From contig JAQFVV010006197.1 in NCBI GenBank assembly GCA_028023455.1, positions 21,075,254 to 21,139,253 on the forward strand: DNA of 64,000 nucleotides. Direction: 5' to 3'. The notes under the pieces are model-generated. The model was not told where the DNA came from and made no database searches. It worked only from the letters and a program-made list of their open reading frames with translations. The stretch is from Epiperipatus broadwayi. Taxonomy: Eukaryota; Onychophora; Udeonychophora; Euonychophora; Peripatidae. Position numbers and translations under genes: made by a program. Below are positions 35,940 through 47,700 of the stretch, piece by piece. Numbering within the stretch: the first letter of the stretch is position 1; the number at the start of each line of letters is the position of its first letter.

Positions 35940-36800
35940 CAAAAACAAAAAAACTGAAAAGAATATTGGCATCAACACTTGCGATCAAATATTGGTTTTT
36001 CAACTCCAATATGTATGTGTATGTATATACAGAAAAATAAAAATGTATAATAGTGATCGTTTTTGTGATCACTATGAACTGCAGTATGTGAATCACAATT
36101 CCATTATTTTTTTTATTTGATATTTTGCAATGTGGTTTTTTAAAATTCTACATAAAAGTTTTGTTTCTGAAGGACTTCAACATGTGCATTTTTATATTTT
36201 TTAGAATATATCCAACTTTGAAGTTTGTTACAGTTTTTATAATATTAAGAAAAAAATTTAAAAAAATTTCTTAAAAGAGAAAATAAGTTGGAAAAATAAA
36301 AAAAAAGAGATAATAAATCTCAAATGATTTTGTGTTACTAAACTCATTCAAAATTATTTCATTATGCAGTATTCGTTCCAAATAATACCATTATGTAGGT
36401 AGATACATTGCCTGTTGTTATATCTCTGAGATGATATCTTCTGTAAATTACAGAACAGATAATCAATCAATATTGGTTGCTTCAGGCTACACATTGCTTC
36501 ATTTTATTTTAGTTGTTTTTTTGGTTTTTTTTTCATAACAGAATTTTTTAAAGCATCTCACAAAAAGGAAAAGCCTATTATTTATGATTAAGAAACAATA
36601 AAAAATAACTTGATACAAAATATTATTTGATACTATTTGTAAGATAAAAAGCTATTTGCTAATTATACATTTAAAGGCTTGAATATTATAAGAAAAAAGA
36701 TCACTAAAATAAAAATTAGTTATTGAACAACAGGAAGAAAATTGAAAACTATAATATGTGGATAGTTGATAAAGAACAAATTGCTCTCTCTTTCATACAC
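35940..36800. other. AT-rich non-coding stretch
   Basis: Nothing that can be named; poly-A and poly-T tracts only. Confidence 0.5.
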
Positions 36801-36816
36801 ACATTATGCAAACATC

Positions 36817-37222
36817 AATTGTTCCTAATGTGGGGCATATGCTCCACAGAGGGCAATTTGATTTTTAGGGTGGCAATTTGAGAATGAATTATTAATAATG
36901 ATAATTGTTTTATATCTTATTATTCATAAATTAAGCTAAAATGTTTTTTTTTTTAATTTCTTTTCATGCCATCTGCTTCTCTTTGTCTTTACTGTTTGGA
37001 TAACCTTTATGACTTTTCATTGTTTCTTAAAGCAAGTTAAGTGACTTAACCCCCATTGTATTTCAACTGTCCTTTTGTTAATGGCCTTTTAGGCTTCCTT
37101 CATGTGAATAGGAATTCACTTTTTTGAATAATAAGAATTATATGTTATGGGGAGGGGGCATCAGGATTTTAAAGATGTCTAGATGAAGCATGGTCAAAAA
37201 AAGATTAGGAAATACTGATATA
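36817..37222. mobile_element. Possible decayed hAT-like miniature element
   Basis: The left edge CAATTGTTCCTAAT and the complement of the right edge (CAGTATTTCCTAAT) resemble each other and the CAGTG-TTTC type of hAT ends. The interior has GGGG-rich blocks near both ends. No clear 8-bp duplication, so the call is weak. Confidence 0.35.
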
Positions 37223-38410
37223 GATACAAAACTAAATAATTTTTTAATAGTATACTGCTGCTTTAATGTAATATAATGTAAAGCAACTTTTGCTAACTTT
37301 GGTTTAAAAGTTTTTGTACATTGGCTATATGTTTACAAACTATGTTAGTCAAACTAGCACACACACACACTCACATACATGCCTATTGATATATATTTTA
37401 ATATAAAAGTAATTAGCTTTTAAATAATCCTCTGCATATGTGATATAAAGTAGCTTCTTAAAAAAAGTTTCTATGCATAAGTGATTTTCTCCCACCAAAA
37501 CTTATAATAAATAAATCTACTCCTTATTACCTACTTATTATTTTGTGACCTATTCCATTTTAATGAAAGCTGTTTCATTAATTCTTGCTAGCCTTATCTC
37601 ATATCCTCCCCCCCTCTTTTATAAAACAAAAATCATAAATTTTTTACTTTTTTCACTCTTTTGATCTTTTAGTTTTTCCCTCTCTCCATGCAATTTATCC
37701 TGATTATTCAATCCAAAAGCAATCTCTTTTGAAGAGAAACAGCAAGGAAAAAACATTAACAGATTATCCTCTAAATAAAACTAACTAGATATTTGCTTGT
37801 TGGACAGTAATTGAATTGCTGGCTAGTTTAGTTATCAGGTAGCTATCTGAAAAACAACTTAAGACCGCTTGAAAATTAAATAATTTCAGTTTCAAGGAGA
37901 TTTAAATTTTATTTAGCCAAAATTCAATAATCAAATCATAGTGTGGATGAAGATGTATAACTAATTATGCAATTATGTTCTTTATATATATATTAATTTA
38001 AATATTTTCATGGATAAAAGTTGGGAAACTTCATATATAGAGTTTAAAACTAATTTGATTAGTCTTATGAAATGCTGAAAGAGGCATTCTTTTCTTTAAA
38101 TTATTTGTTGGTAATCAAATAAAATAGTTTTATAGAAAAAATGAATTAACAAGTAGTTAACACATCCATGAGACACTTTAAAGAGCTTTCCAAAAAGAGA
38201 AAGCTTTGAAAAAAATGCATTTGTGATTCACAAAAATGTAAGTTACTTTTAAATTTTTTTATATAAAAAATATTTGTTTGATTGCCAATAAATATTTTAG
38301 TGGAAATTTTCTTCAGATAGTTTTACATAGCATAGCAAGGAAATAGATCAGACTAACAACTATTTCAGGTATTTAATAAGTCTAGTCAAAATAGTTTTAA
38401 ACATTCTATC
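37223..38410. other. AT-rich non-coding stretch
   Basis: No supported gene; short CA repeat near 37360. Confidence 0.5.
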
Positions 38411-38522
38411 ATATAGTAATAACTCATTCCATATAGTAATGCCACCAGTGCAAGCATAGTAATCAATAGATGTCAGAAGGTTTGTGCATCAAAATTCCCA
38501 CCTAGCACTTACTCATCCAATA

Positions 38523-38546
38523 TCCCCAGACTAGTTTCTAGCTTTT
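38523..38546 (-). ncRNA. Hammerhead-like motif, family A copy 2 left
   Basis: The motif occupies about 38503-38546 by pairing, with the conserved core here. Minus strand: stem I UCCUCA/UGGGGA (6 bp), exact CUGAUGA, a stem II AGC-AAAA-GCU with an extra A, GAAAC, UA, GUC. This is the best-preserved family A copy; all invariant core bases are present. Confidence 0.5.
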
Positions 38547-38585
38547 GCTCTTCATCAGTGAGGAGTCTTCTATCTGAGAACGCCA

Positions 38586-38630
38586 CTTCTCTCTGATGAA
38601 GGCCACAAATCAGAAATTAATCTGGGGAAA
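38586..38630 (+). ncRNA. Hammerhead-like motif, family A copy 2 right (decayed)
   Basis: CUGAUGA and GAAA remain, but stem I (UCUCU against UGGGG) and stem II are mismatched, and the GUC has become AUC. Confidence 0.35.
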
Positions 38631-39387
38631 TTGGATGAATATGTGTTAAATGGGGATTTTGATGCACAAACCTTCTAACATCCATTGATTACTATGGCTT
38701 GCACTAGATGGCACTACTGCATGGAGAGAATTGCTTCTAATTTAACTTGTGTAAGCATAAGAAGTGATGTTTTGATAATTTGTCAAATAATTATAAGCAG
38801 TGAAGAAAGAATTTAATATATACATATGTGACATTATAAATAAAATGGATTCATGAATATAAATAAAGATAAATGATCATTTGACGAGTTTATCCTAGTA
38901 ACAAGCAATTAAAATCAGTAGCTACCAAGCTGGCATGTGGTATATAGCTTAATGACTGTATTTTACTAAAAGGCAAAAGTTGGTTGTGTTGGCTTCAGTC
39001 TTAGCTGTTTTTACACAGTAAATACAGAAAGTTATTTATTATATTTATGGGATTTTGAAGACAAATTTTTTTAAAATAAATTTCAGAATAATAATTGGTC
39101 TGCCCATAAGATTTATAAATGTTTAAATTAAATATTTTCATAAATAACAAGATAAAACTTATAGAAATAAAATGAATAAATCTTTGGGTATAAATTGAGA
39201 AAAATTAACAGCCAATGTTATTATCTTGGTAACAAATAACTAAAATTGCTAGCAAACCTCTAAAGCATCTCATAACATTTTTAGTTCAAATAATACTCAG
39301 TAAACAGTAAATGACACAACTAACCAGCATCTTAAGTCTAATTTTTGTTTATTGGTCTACATCAATTAAGAGCACTTGAGTACTCAA

Positions 39388-39550
39388 ATATATACAACAT
39401 ATATAATAAAATACATTTTTCAACAACTTCTTCTAAGTTGATGTCTCTATACTGTTCTTCCACAAAAGGCAATACGACATATATAATAAAATACATTTTT
39501 CAACAACTTCTAGAGTTGATGTCTCTATACCATTCCTCCACAAAAGGCAA
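39388..39550 (+). repeat. Tandem duplication of a ~80-bp unit
   Basis: ATATATAATAAAATACATTT through CCACAAAAGGCAA occurs twice side by side (about 39398-39473 and 39478-39550), with a small CAACAACTTC...AGTTGATG inverted motif in each. The 71-codon frame across it is a product of the duplication. Confidence 0.9.
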
Positions 39551-39927
39551 AGTTAATTGAAGGACTGGTCAAATGTTCATTGGGAAGGTTTATGATTTTC
39601 CATTTTTGTTTTAACTTTTAATTAATAGCTATTATATATCTATTTACATTGAGTAATTAATTTAAAAGCTAGTTTTGTTTAAATATATGGCTGCCTGAAA
39701 AATATTTTCAGTTTGCTTAGAAAATTTTAATTGTCTAAAAAAATTTTAAAAAGTTTTGCCATGTTTCAGTTGTTGGTCAGAAACGTGGCTTGAAGATACA
39801 TTAACAATTATACCATGAGTTTTTTTTATACATATGTTGATTATTTAATGCTTACAACTGATGATCACAATATCATAACTATTGCTAAAATTATATTTTT
39901 TATGTATATTTAGTCATAATAATTATA

Positions 39928-40515
39928 GAAAGTCAGATGTCACATGACTTCTATATATAGCTTGCATTTACAAATATGTAAAATTAAGAGCGTGCATTAA
40001 CATTAAGAATAGCACTTATCACAAAAAACTTAAAAAAGCTTATTTAGAGCTTATTAGCACCTCTTAATTTTACATATTTGTAAATGCAAGCTATATATAG
40101 AAGTCATGTGACATTTGACTTTCTATTATTACTATTATTATTTTGCTCTTGGGGCTTTGTCTAAATTAAATGGCTAAGCCTATTAATATATGGAGTGTCT
40201 GAATTAGGTTCAGGCCTATGTGATTTTTTTCAGTTGGAGAGCTGACTTTAAAGACATGTAGATGTCTAAAAGTTTCAGATCTTCTTCTTGATAGTTAACT
40301 ATTAGATAAAAGCTTAGCTTGAGTTGGTTTTTTGAATCTGGTGTCCTAGCTCCTCACTAAGGAGAACCATAGCTCGAAACTGGTCTGGGGATGGGGACAA
40401 TCCTAGGTAGTGATGATTTGAATGCCTTCTCTTGTAGTAGCATTTATCACAAAAAATTAATAAAAGCTTGTTTAGAGCATATTAGCACGCTCTTAATTTT
40501 GTATATTTAGTCATC
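39928..40515 (+). mobile_element. Family B foldback element, copy 2
   Basis: Begins with a long hairpin: arms 39928-39990 and 40061-40123, 63 bp each and almost perfect (GTCAGATGTCACATGAC outer, GCAAGCTATATATAGAAGTC inner). A 67-bp block at 40013-40080 recurs directly at 40443-40510 (CATTTATCACAAAAAA through AATTTT), giving a unit of about 430 bp with one hammerhead-like motif. No protein frame. Confidence 0.75.
40351..40391 (+). ncRNA. Hammerhead-like motif, family B copy 2 (mutated core)
   Basis: Stem I UCCUCA/UGGGGA (6 bp) is perfect, CGAAAC-UG-GUC is intact, but CUGAUGA has become CUAAGGA, which should abolish cleavage. Confidence 0.45.
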
Positions 40516-40714
40516 TATATCAATTTGGCCAAGACTTGGTTTTCTGTATATATATCCTGCACATATATAAAATATAATTTAAATGCTTTAAAATATAATT
40601 GTTTTTTGGCTTGCAATAGTAAGAAAAATATTTTACGTATTATGTGTGGGAGACTGGCTGTTTTCCGAAGTTAAAGATTATTATTTATTCTTTAAATAAT
40701 CAAATGGTTTGTCA

Positions 40715-40795
40715 TCACTGGTAATGATGAGACAGGTGTCATCTATTGACCATTAGCTCTTAGGTCTAGCACTTTGCTACTGCACCAAATCATAT
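40715..40795 (-). repeat. SINE-like tRNA-derived repeat, minus copy
   Basis: Minus strand reads ATGATTTGGTGCAGTAGCAA..., matching the heads at 41.5 and 54.9 kb. Confidence 0.55.
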
Positions 40796-40799
40796 AGGA

Positions 40800-41490
40800 T
40801 AGGGTTTATTATGTCAAACATATATATAAATAAGAATTGATTGAATAGTTTTTTTGATATGATGTTTACCAAATTATTCGAAAATTGATTGACTAATTTA
40901 CTTAAATTTAATAGTAATAGTTAATTTACATTATACCTATTTAATTTATATATGTATATATAGTTACTAGTGTAAAATATCAATATTTTTTTATGGGGAG
41001 AATGAGAAGCACTCTTTGTAAAGAGTAAAAGAATTTATAATTGTGTGACTGCAACGGGCTGTGACCAAAAATGGTTGAAAGAATTTCATATTCTGCAGGA
41101 GATTAGTAAATTTTATTTAATTGGTATGTGCTTCTCCATACACAAGCAGTTATTTTTTACTTAAAATATGTACAATCATAAAATTTGTTAAACAATATGT
41201 TTTTCTTTGCCAATTTTTTAAATATATTAATATTTAATATGTCAAATTATTATTTTTATTTGAATACGCAATCATTAAAATATAAATTAGGTTAAAATAA
41301 AATTTTTAACCTTTTCGTAATTCTTTGACAAATGTGACAAATTTTTCTTACAAAAAATTTTAAATTAACAATAAGAGAAAATATGATTAAATTATTAATC
41401 AAATAATTATCATTTTTTAATGTTAAAAGTCATCATGCATACTTACACAAATATGTAAGCTAAAGTTAAAATAATTTTAAATATTCTATT
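40800..41490. other. AT-rich non-coding stretch
   Basis: Nothing supported beyond simple AT tracts. Confidence 0.5.
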
Positions 41491-41496
41491 TTTCCT

Positions 41497-41640
41497 GCGC
41501 GGTTTGGTGCAGTAGTAGTGTGGCAGACATTGGAGCTTAAGATGCGTGGATCACCGCCCAGATGTCACTTCTGGTGGTCAAACTTTTTATAAATTCCTAA
41601 GCAATAAACCATTCGATTATTTAATATTCTATTATAGGTA
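41497..41640 (+). repeat. SINE-like tRNA-derived repeat
   Basis: Head GCGCGGTTTGGTGCAGTAG with an A-box-like segment, GGATCACCGCCC in place of the B box, then a body CACTTCTGGTGGTCAAAC shared with the 54.9-kb copy and an A/T-rich 3' end with AATAAA. Polymerase III origin is inferred. Confidence 0.6.
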
Positions 41641-42235
41641 AAGAACATATTATTAATATCTCACTGCAGAGAAGTATGCTAAAATATAATATTCATCAGA
41701 TTAGTCAAATGTAAAATGTGGCAAAGGTTTATTTTTCTTGCTTTATCCTCTAGCGAAGAATAACCATACATGTAGCCACTAACCAAAAACTTTGATAGAT
41801 AACAGGGTTAGCTATGGATCATCTTTCTAAGAAGCATCTCAGTATAGAAATCATTATTTATTAAATAAATAAATCTCACTTGACTAAATCTATTAAAATA
41901 TAATAAAAATTACAATGATCCCTATATTTCCTTCAAGTTCTAATCACAGTGAATTAGCTCAGTGTAATGCAGAAGGCAATTACCGTTTCCAATTGTAGAA
42001 ATTGATCATAAAATGCATTTACCCACCCATGCTCATTCTTATTTATAATATTTGCCTTTAATACCATTTACATGCTAATTTATTAAATGCCCTTAATAAA
42101 AAAAATTACCCTTGTCCTAAGGTTCGAATCTGGCTAAATCTTGGATTTTTTTTTGAATAGCTAAAACCTTTCCAGCAAGCATATGAATTTTTATACAATG
42201 AATGTTTAAAAATGATTTATATAGGCATATAATAC
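41641..42235. other. AT-rich non-coding stretch
   Basis: No supported gene or element. Confidence 0.5.
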
Positions 42236-42239
42236 ATAT

Positions 42240-42590
42240 ACATCACATGACCACCACTTCTTATGCTTGTGTATAACTGTTTTAAAACAGGCAAAACTCA
42301 CTATACGTATTGCCACACACAGCAAGCTAAGTGTTTTCAATAATTTTGTAGTTAAATGGAGATAAAAGGTGGCTGCTGGAGGGTTGCATTAGATCCTAAG
42401 ATCTAGGTGCAGTGCTCTCAGATCCAAGGCTGTCTGGGGATATTGGATGAGTAGGCACTAGATAGGGATTTTATGCACAAGCCTTCTGGCATCCATTGAT
42501 TACTCTAGCTTGCTGTGTGTGGCAATACATATAGTGAGTTTTGCCTGTTTCATATAACACATAAGAATCTCATGACTAGCAGTTTGAAGC
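42240..42590. mobile_element. Family A foldback element, copy 3
   Basis: Outer inverted ends: AAACAGGCAAAACTCACTAT and its complement at 42531-42550, with TATTGCCACACACAGCAAGC inward. A ribozyme-adjacent block (GTCTGGGGATATTGGATGAG) remains at 42432, but the core upstream of GTC is gone, so no motif is called. It includes the GGAGATAAAAGGTGGCTGCT block also seen (inverted) at 5600. Confidence 0.7.
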
Positions 42591-42599
42591 CTAGAAAAA

Positions 42600-43850
42600 A
42601 CTTGGAAAATTTTCAGATTTTTTATTTGTGGGATCAATGACTTTTTTATTTATTTATTGTAAAAATATGTTAAAGGTCTTTGGTCTGTAGTGGTCAATTG
42701 AATATTGCTTTAACATTTTAGTGTAGAATTTACACATTGCATTTTAACAACTGTGTAATATATTCATTAAACTCTTAGGAACCGATTGATCATCTAGATA
42801 AAAAAAAGTGACTTCTTTTAATATAAAGATTCCTTGGATCAGGTCTATTGAAATGACATTATTAATACTTAGCGTATAATAAGTATAATAGTGTAAGTCT
42901 ATATTTGGTTACTGCAACAATATTTTACATGATTGTGCCAACTGTGTCACCACAGTTCTTGTGTTTAAACAAACCAATAGAATATCAGAAATCTGTAATA
43001 AAAGGTAACACTATATATGTGTGTGTATATGTATATGTTATGTTCTTTGCTCAAAGGTAAATAATTAATCAGCAGAGTATTACAATAAAATGATATGCTG
43101 ACCATAGTTTACCTTTATTTACTATCCTCACTACAGTTTGTTTCTAGAATCTTAATTTTGGGGTTCAGTTATAATATTTCAATAATCTTTAATAGTCCTC
43201 CAATGAAAAATAGCAAGGAGGAGGCACTACTCACTAGACTAGCCAAATTGATGAGTGATGGTTAACTTTTATCTATAAACAGCTAAATACCTATTTTCTA
43301 ATCATTAATTTCATGTCTTATTGGGTTGACTATTATTAGAATACCTGAAAGAAAAACATTAAGACAAATTGTAACCTAGGATAATTTCCAAGTTTTACAT
43401 GTCTGGATTTAAGCCTCATACCATAAGGATGATAAGTAGATACATTAATTAATATCCATATCTTTTTCAAGTAATATATGTAGACATCCACATTCATCAC
43501 TATTAATAAACACTTGTAGATGTAACTGGAAGTTATTAGCACACATTGAATGAAGTCTTTTTTACATATTGCCATGAAATAAATATGACTGAAAAGCTTA
43601 ATAAAATTACCTATAATTCCATATAGCGATGACTGAGCAGAATATAAATATAACAAACTGTTTTGTGCATGTTTATTTATGCTTTTTAAAAAAAAAAAAG
43701 CGTTAATAATATGAATAAGAACATTTAAGCATATTCTTTCAGCTAATTGTGAAATTAAAATATTGAACATTAAATATATATTCAAATTTTGAATGTAAAG
43801 TATAATAATATAAGTCCGTACAAAGTAATCAAGTCTTCAAGTATCTAAAC
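42600..43850. other. AT-rich non-coding stretch
   Basis: The 149-codon minus-strand frame at 43336-43785 is Ile/Leu/Tyr-rich, has no recognisable motif and is judged to be chance. Confidence 0.5.
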
Positions 43851-43853
43851 AAA

Positions 43854-44036
43854 AGCAAAACTCCCAATACAGTAGCACCACTCAGTGCAAGCCAAAGTAA
43901 TCAATGAATGTAAAAACGTTTGTTCATAAAATCCCAAATGGGGATTTTATGCACAAACTTTCTTGCATTCATTGATTACTCTGGCTCGCACTTAGTGGCA
44001 CTACTGTATGGAGAGTTTTGCCTCTGTTTAAACAGC
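43854..44036. mobile_element. Family A foldback element, copy 4 (core deleted)
   Basis: Short palindrome: AAGCAAAACTCCCAATACAG to its complement at 44010-44030, with the AATCAATGAATGTAAAA block and complement meeting at ATCCCAAATGGGGAT. The middle, where other copies hold ribozyme motifs, is absent. Confidence 0.75.
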
Positions 44037-44099
44037 TTGTATAAGCATAAAGAATGGTGATCATATGATGTTTAGTGGTTTAATCTTCAAGTGTCATTG

Positions 44100-44769
44100 A
44101 CCACAAATTATAATAGACTTGGATCTTTATTTATATTAAATAGATATTATTTATATTATTAGAAAAGGTGAAAAATGACATATACACAATTATTAAATGC
44201 GATACTTTTTTTTTATGATCAATTAGTAATCATCTAAGTATATTTTGAATAAGAAGAAATTATAATCAATTCTATTTTGTTATAAAACTTGCCATATATA
44301 TATATTTTTAAGAAAATAGATTAAGAAAGAAAGAATTATTAAACATTATATTAAAGGTGAAGAAAAAAGAGAAATAATTGTACAAATTCATATCACCCAT
44401 GGTCTCAGAAAATAACTGCATTGAAAGGTTTTAAGTTAAAAAATAATAGATAGACATTGAATACAGAAAATTATTTGGATAGAAATTGGATTTTGAGAAT
44501 GATTATGTAGAAATGGGTTGTAAACAAAAAGATATTTTAAAAAATCAATAATAAACTAATAATACAAGAAATAATGGAAAGCATGTGTATACAGATAAGA
44601 AATGGATTTCAATATCATATTTAGTAGATGTACATATGACAATGATCAAAGAAAAGTTACCTGATGACGTTAAAATAGAATGGAAAAATAGTCAGTATTT
44701 AGAGAAATGTTTGTGCAATATTGAAAATAAGGTGGGATTAGTTTATAAAATTGTAATCATTGCACTATG
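44100..44769. other. AT-rich stretch, possible LINE debris
   Basis: Purine-rich plus strand with a 61-codon frame at 44585-44770 (LPDDVKIEWKNSQ). It might be old retroelement sequence; I cannot identify it. Confidence 0.35.
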
Positions 44770-44795
44770 ATAGATAGATAGGCAGACAGACAGAC

Positions 44796-44850
<55 letters not shown>

Positions 44851-44864
44851 AAAAAAGAAAGAAA
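44770..44864. repeat. Compound microsatellite: GATA, GACA, then GAAA repeats
   Basis: Short TAGA and CAGA runs followed by about 16 GAAA units. Confidence 0.98.
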
Positions 44865-45029
44865 TGAGATAATATTCATTAAATAGAGAAACATTTAACT
44901 TTTGATGATACCAAGAAAGTATCAATTATTACTAATTGAACAATTCCTGAGACAAAACAACTTTTTTTCATAAACCTGTAATAAAATCCATATAAATATT
45001 TAATTCAATATATATATGTTAAAACCACT

Positions 45030-45709
45030 TTTAAATCCAGCTTGTTCTCTTGGTTGGTGGAAATCCATTGTTCTCGGTAGATGAGTTGTAATTATCTTGG
45101 TAAAAATTTTGTATAAAACTGATAAAAGGCTGATCGGTTTGTAATTTCTAATATCTTCTTTATCACCTTTTTAAAATATTAATATTAATACTGCATTCTT
45201 CCAATCATCTGGTACATCTTTATCATTTAGACATTTGGTACATAACTTTGCTAAAAAAAATTCTATTTCTTCTTGTAATATATCAATCATAATTCCATCA
45301 TTATCTGGATTGGAGTCTTTCCTTTCTTCATACATTTAATTGCATGTCTCACTTTTTCATTTAAAATTCTGGGCAATTTGGAAGATGTAATAGATGTAGG
45401 AGGTACTTGTTCTTTATTACTATATAATTCTTGATAAAAGTTTTCTACCCATTTCATGATGTCATCTCTCTTTTTAGTAATAATTCCTTTTTTTTCTTAT
45501 TGCAGATATAAATTTCCTACCAATATACCAAAATGTTGTTTTACATTCTTGAGACTTTTATTCCCTTCTACAGCTTTCCTTGCTAGTTCACAGTTATACT
45601 TTCTTATATCATTTTCAACTCTTTTCCACACCATTTTATAAAATTCAAGATATTCAATCATTTTTAATGCATCATTTTTGTATATCTTCATATTCCTTCT
45701 TTTTTTCAT
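45030..45709 (-). pseudogene. RTE LINE: linker and RT N-terminal part (inverted segment)
   Basis: Right to left: a basic helical linker (KMVWKRVENDIRKYNCELAR) at 45650-45570, a frameshifted stretch, then SNPDNDGIMIDILQEEIEFF near 45310-45250, DVPDDWKNAVLILIF near 45215-45175, NYKPISLLSVLYKIFTKII near 45145-45090, and REQAGFKSGFN at the outer edge. These are RT blocks 0-2 of the RTE clade. Stops within the frame make it a pseudogene. Confidence 0.85.
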
Positions 45710-45987
45710 AAATTCTATAGTCTCGAAATTTTATTGATCAATTGATGCTTTTTTCTAACAGCTATCTTTGTTGTAGTTTTTAAAAGTATATCAGTTATTT
45801 TCATATTAATTTTATTCAAACTGAATCATGTTCAAAATCTACTAATACTTGAAATCGATTTGTAAGTTCTAATTTAAATTCATTAGAATGTTTCTAAAGA
45901 TTTGGAATATCAACTGTAAATATTGGTTTTTCTTAATAATTTTTGTCTCTCTAGTTTTGCATTAACACATATCTTACATCTTACTAA

Positions 45988-46670
45988 TCAATGATCACTT
46001 CCTGTGATAAATTTATTAAGAACATTACAATCTTGAAATATGTATTTTCTGGTAGTCAAAATATAATCCAATTCTGCTGTACCTTCATTTGGATGCTTCC
46101 ATGTCCATTTCCTTTTAACATTTTTTTCAAAAAAGGAATTCATAATATAAAGTTTTTCTTTTTCTGCAAACTCCACAAGTCTATATCCTCTCTCATTTCT
46201 ATTACCATAACCAAAGTTACCTACAGTGCTTTCATCTTTCATTTGTTTACTAATTCTAGCATTAAAGTCTCCCATAACAATTTTAAAATGTTTACTCTGA
46301 CCAAAAGGCTTTTGTACATCCATATAAAAATCTTCTACTACTTCATCACTATGAGAACTTTTTGGGGCATAAGCCTAAATTATCTGCATATGGTATCTGC
46401 TATTAAGTTGTAAAACTAATCTTGTCACTCTGTCTGATATACCATCAATCTCCACAATATTGTTCTTCCATTTTTTATTTATAATGGATCCTACTCCACT
46501 CGTATTTCCAATATTTGTGCCTTTATAATAGAGTACATGTCCACTTTTTAAATCAATTGTCTCATCACCTTTTCTTTTAACTTCATAAAGTCCAATAATG
46601 TCTCCTTTAATATAAGACAATTTTCCTTCTAATTTTTGTAATCTTCCTTCACTTGAAAGTGATCTTCAGT
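45988..46670 (-). pseudogene. RTE LINE: APE-type endonuclease domain (inverted segment)
   Basis: Right to left: LEGKLSYIKGDIIGLYEVKR near 46620-46580 with the conserved Glu, GHVLYYKGTN, then GVGSIINKKW, a stop, MGDFNARI at about 46275 (metal and DNA-binding Asp/Asn of APE nucleases), GYGNRNERGYRLVEFAEKEK, RKWTWKHPN and ELDYILTTRK, ending in ITGSDH, the SDH catalytic motif. The enzyme would nick target DNA to prime reverse transcription. One in-frame stop near 46375 separates two pieces. Confidence 0.9.
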
Positions 46671-46679
46671 TGTAAGTAC

Positions 46680-46784
46680 ATAAATAAAAAGTTGTTATCA
46701 AATTGCAGCCTGGGTCCACAATCAGACGATTCTTAGCACCATCCGCCTTTGGTCACCAACCGGTTGGTGACTTTACAGCCTCCT
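46680..46784 (-). other. RTE 5' leader and inversion junction
   Basis: The minus strand contains weak similarity to the start of RTE proteins near 46690-46660 and a GGTCACCAACCGGTTGGTGA palindrome at 46752-46771. The junction with the plus-oriented half is at about 46775-46785. Confidence 0.5.
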
Positions 46785-47700
46785 GGATTTAAAGGCAGTT
46801 TTAGCACAATAGATCATATCCAGGTATTGAGAGAAGTTATAGAAAGACAAATGAATATGAGTTGCCATTATGCTTTGGATTTGTAAATTATGAAAAGGCA
46901 TTTGATTCTATAAACATTTATTCAGTGATTAAAGCATTGGATCATCAAGGTATAGATCCAGGTTATTGTCATATTTTAAAGAATATTTATAAAAATGCAA
47001 CAGCAACAATTAGATTATATAATGATACTGGGAAAGTCAACATTGAGAAGGGTGTAAGACAATGTGACTCCATATCTCCAAATATTTTTACAGCAGTGCT
47101 GCAATAACTATTTTATGGATTAAAATGGAAAGTTAAAGGAGTGAAAGTAAATGGAGATTATTTAAGCCATTTAGATTTTGCAGATGTTGTAGTTTCTTTG
47201 GAAAATAATGCTTTAGAACTGCAGGAAAGGTTGCAGGAGTTATGAAAGTAGGACTAAAGATAAATGTTAAAAAGACTAAAGTAATGCTTAGTGGATTTTC
47301 TCAAAATATGAAAATAATGATCGATTATGATGAGTTAGAAGAAGTTAACAGTTACAAATACTTTGGTCAGATTATTAATACAGATGGAAACATAATGGAT
47401 GAAATTAATCATGGAATTAAACTAGGTTGGAGTGCTTTTGGTAGAAATAACATTATACTAAAAGGAAATATGCCTATGTATTTGAAAAGGAAGGTTTTTA
47501 ATAAATATGTTTTACTAGTCCTTACTTATGGATCTGAAGCTTGGATACTTAATAGAAGAGCAATACAAAACTTCAGCCCACTCAAAAAAGTATGGAGAGC
47601 TGCATGTTAGGAGTAACAAGAAGAGATAGAAAATGCAATATATGGGTAAGAGAACAAACAGGTGTTACTGACCTCATTGAAAAAATTAAAGACTGAGGTG
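46785..47700 (+). pseudogene. RTE LINE: RT palm, thumb and C-terminus (forward segment)
   Basis: Starts GFKGSFSTIDHIQVLREVIE, then FVNYEKAFDSINIYSVIKAL (motif A), EKGVRQCDSISPNIF (motif B), LDFADVVV where the catalytic ADD is now ADV, VGLKINVKKTKVM, NSYKYFGQIINTDG, SAFGRNNIILKGNMPMYLKR and LTYGSEAW. Frame breaks lie at 46860, 47105 and 47240, so it is dead. The order and wording are RTE-clade. Confidence 0.9.

Larger units (their letters stand above)
38412..38740. mobile_element. Family A foldback element, copy 2
   Basis: Palindrome: ends ATAGTAATGCCACCAGTGCA and GCACTAGATGGCACTACTGC in inverted orientation, followed inward by the AATCAATAGATGTCAGAAGG block and its complement. Each half contains a hammerhead-like motif, one per strand, with the centre near 38578. 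No coding capacity. Confidence 0.75.

Noticed and set aside
43336-43785. 149-codon minus-strand frame
   Set aside because: Biased to Ile, Leu and Tyr as expected of AT-rich chance frames; no motif, signal or repeat relation.
45991-46413. 140-codon plus-strand frame
   Set aside because: Antisense to the RTE endonuclease.
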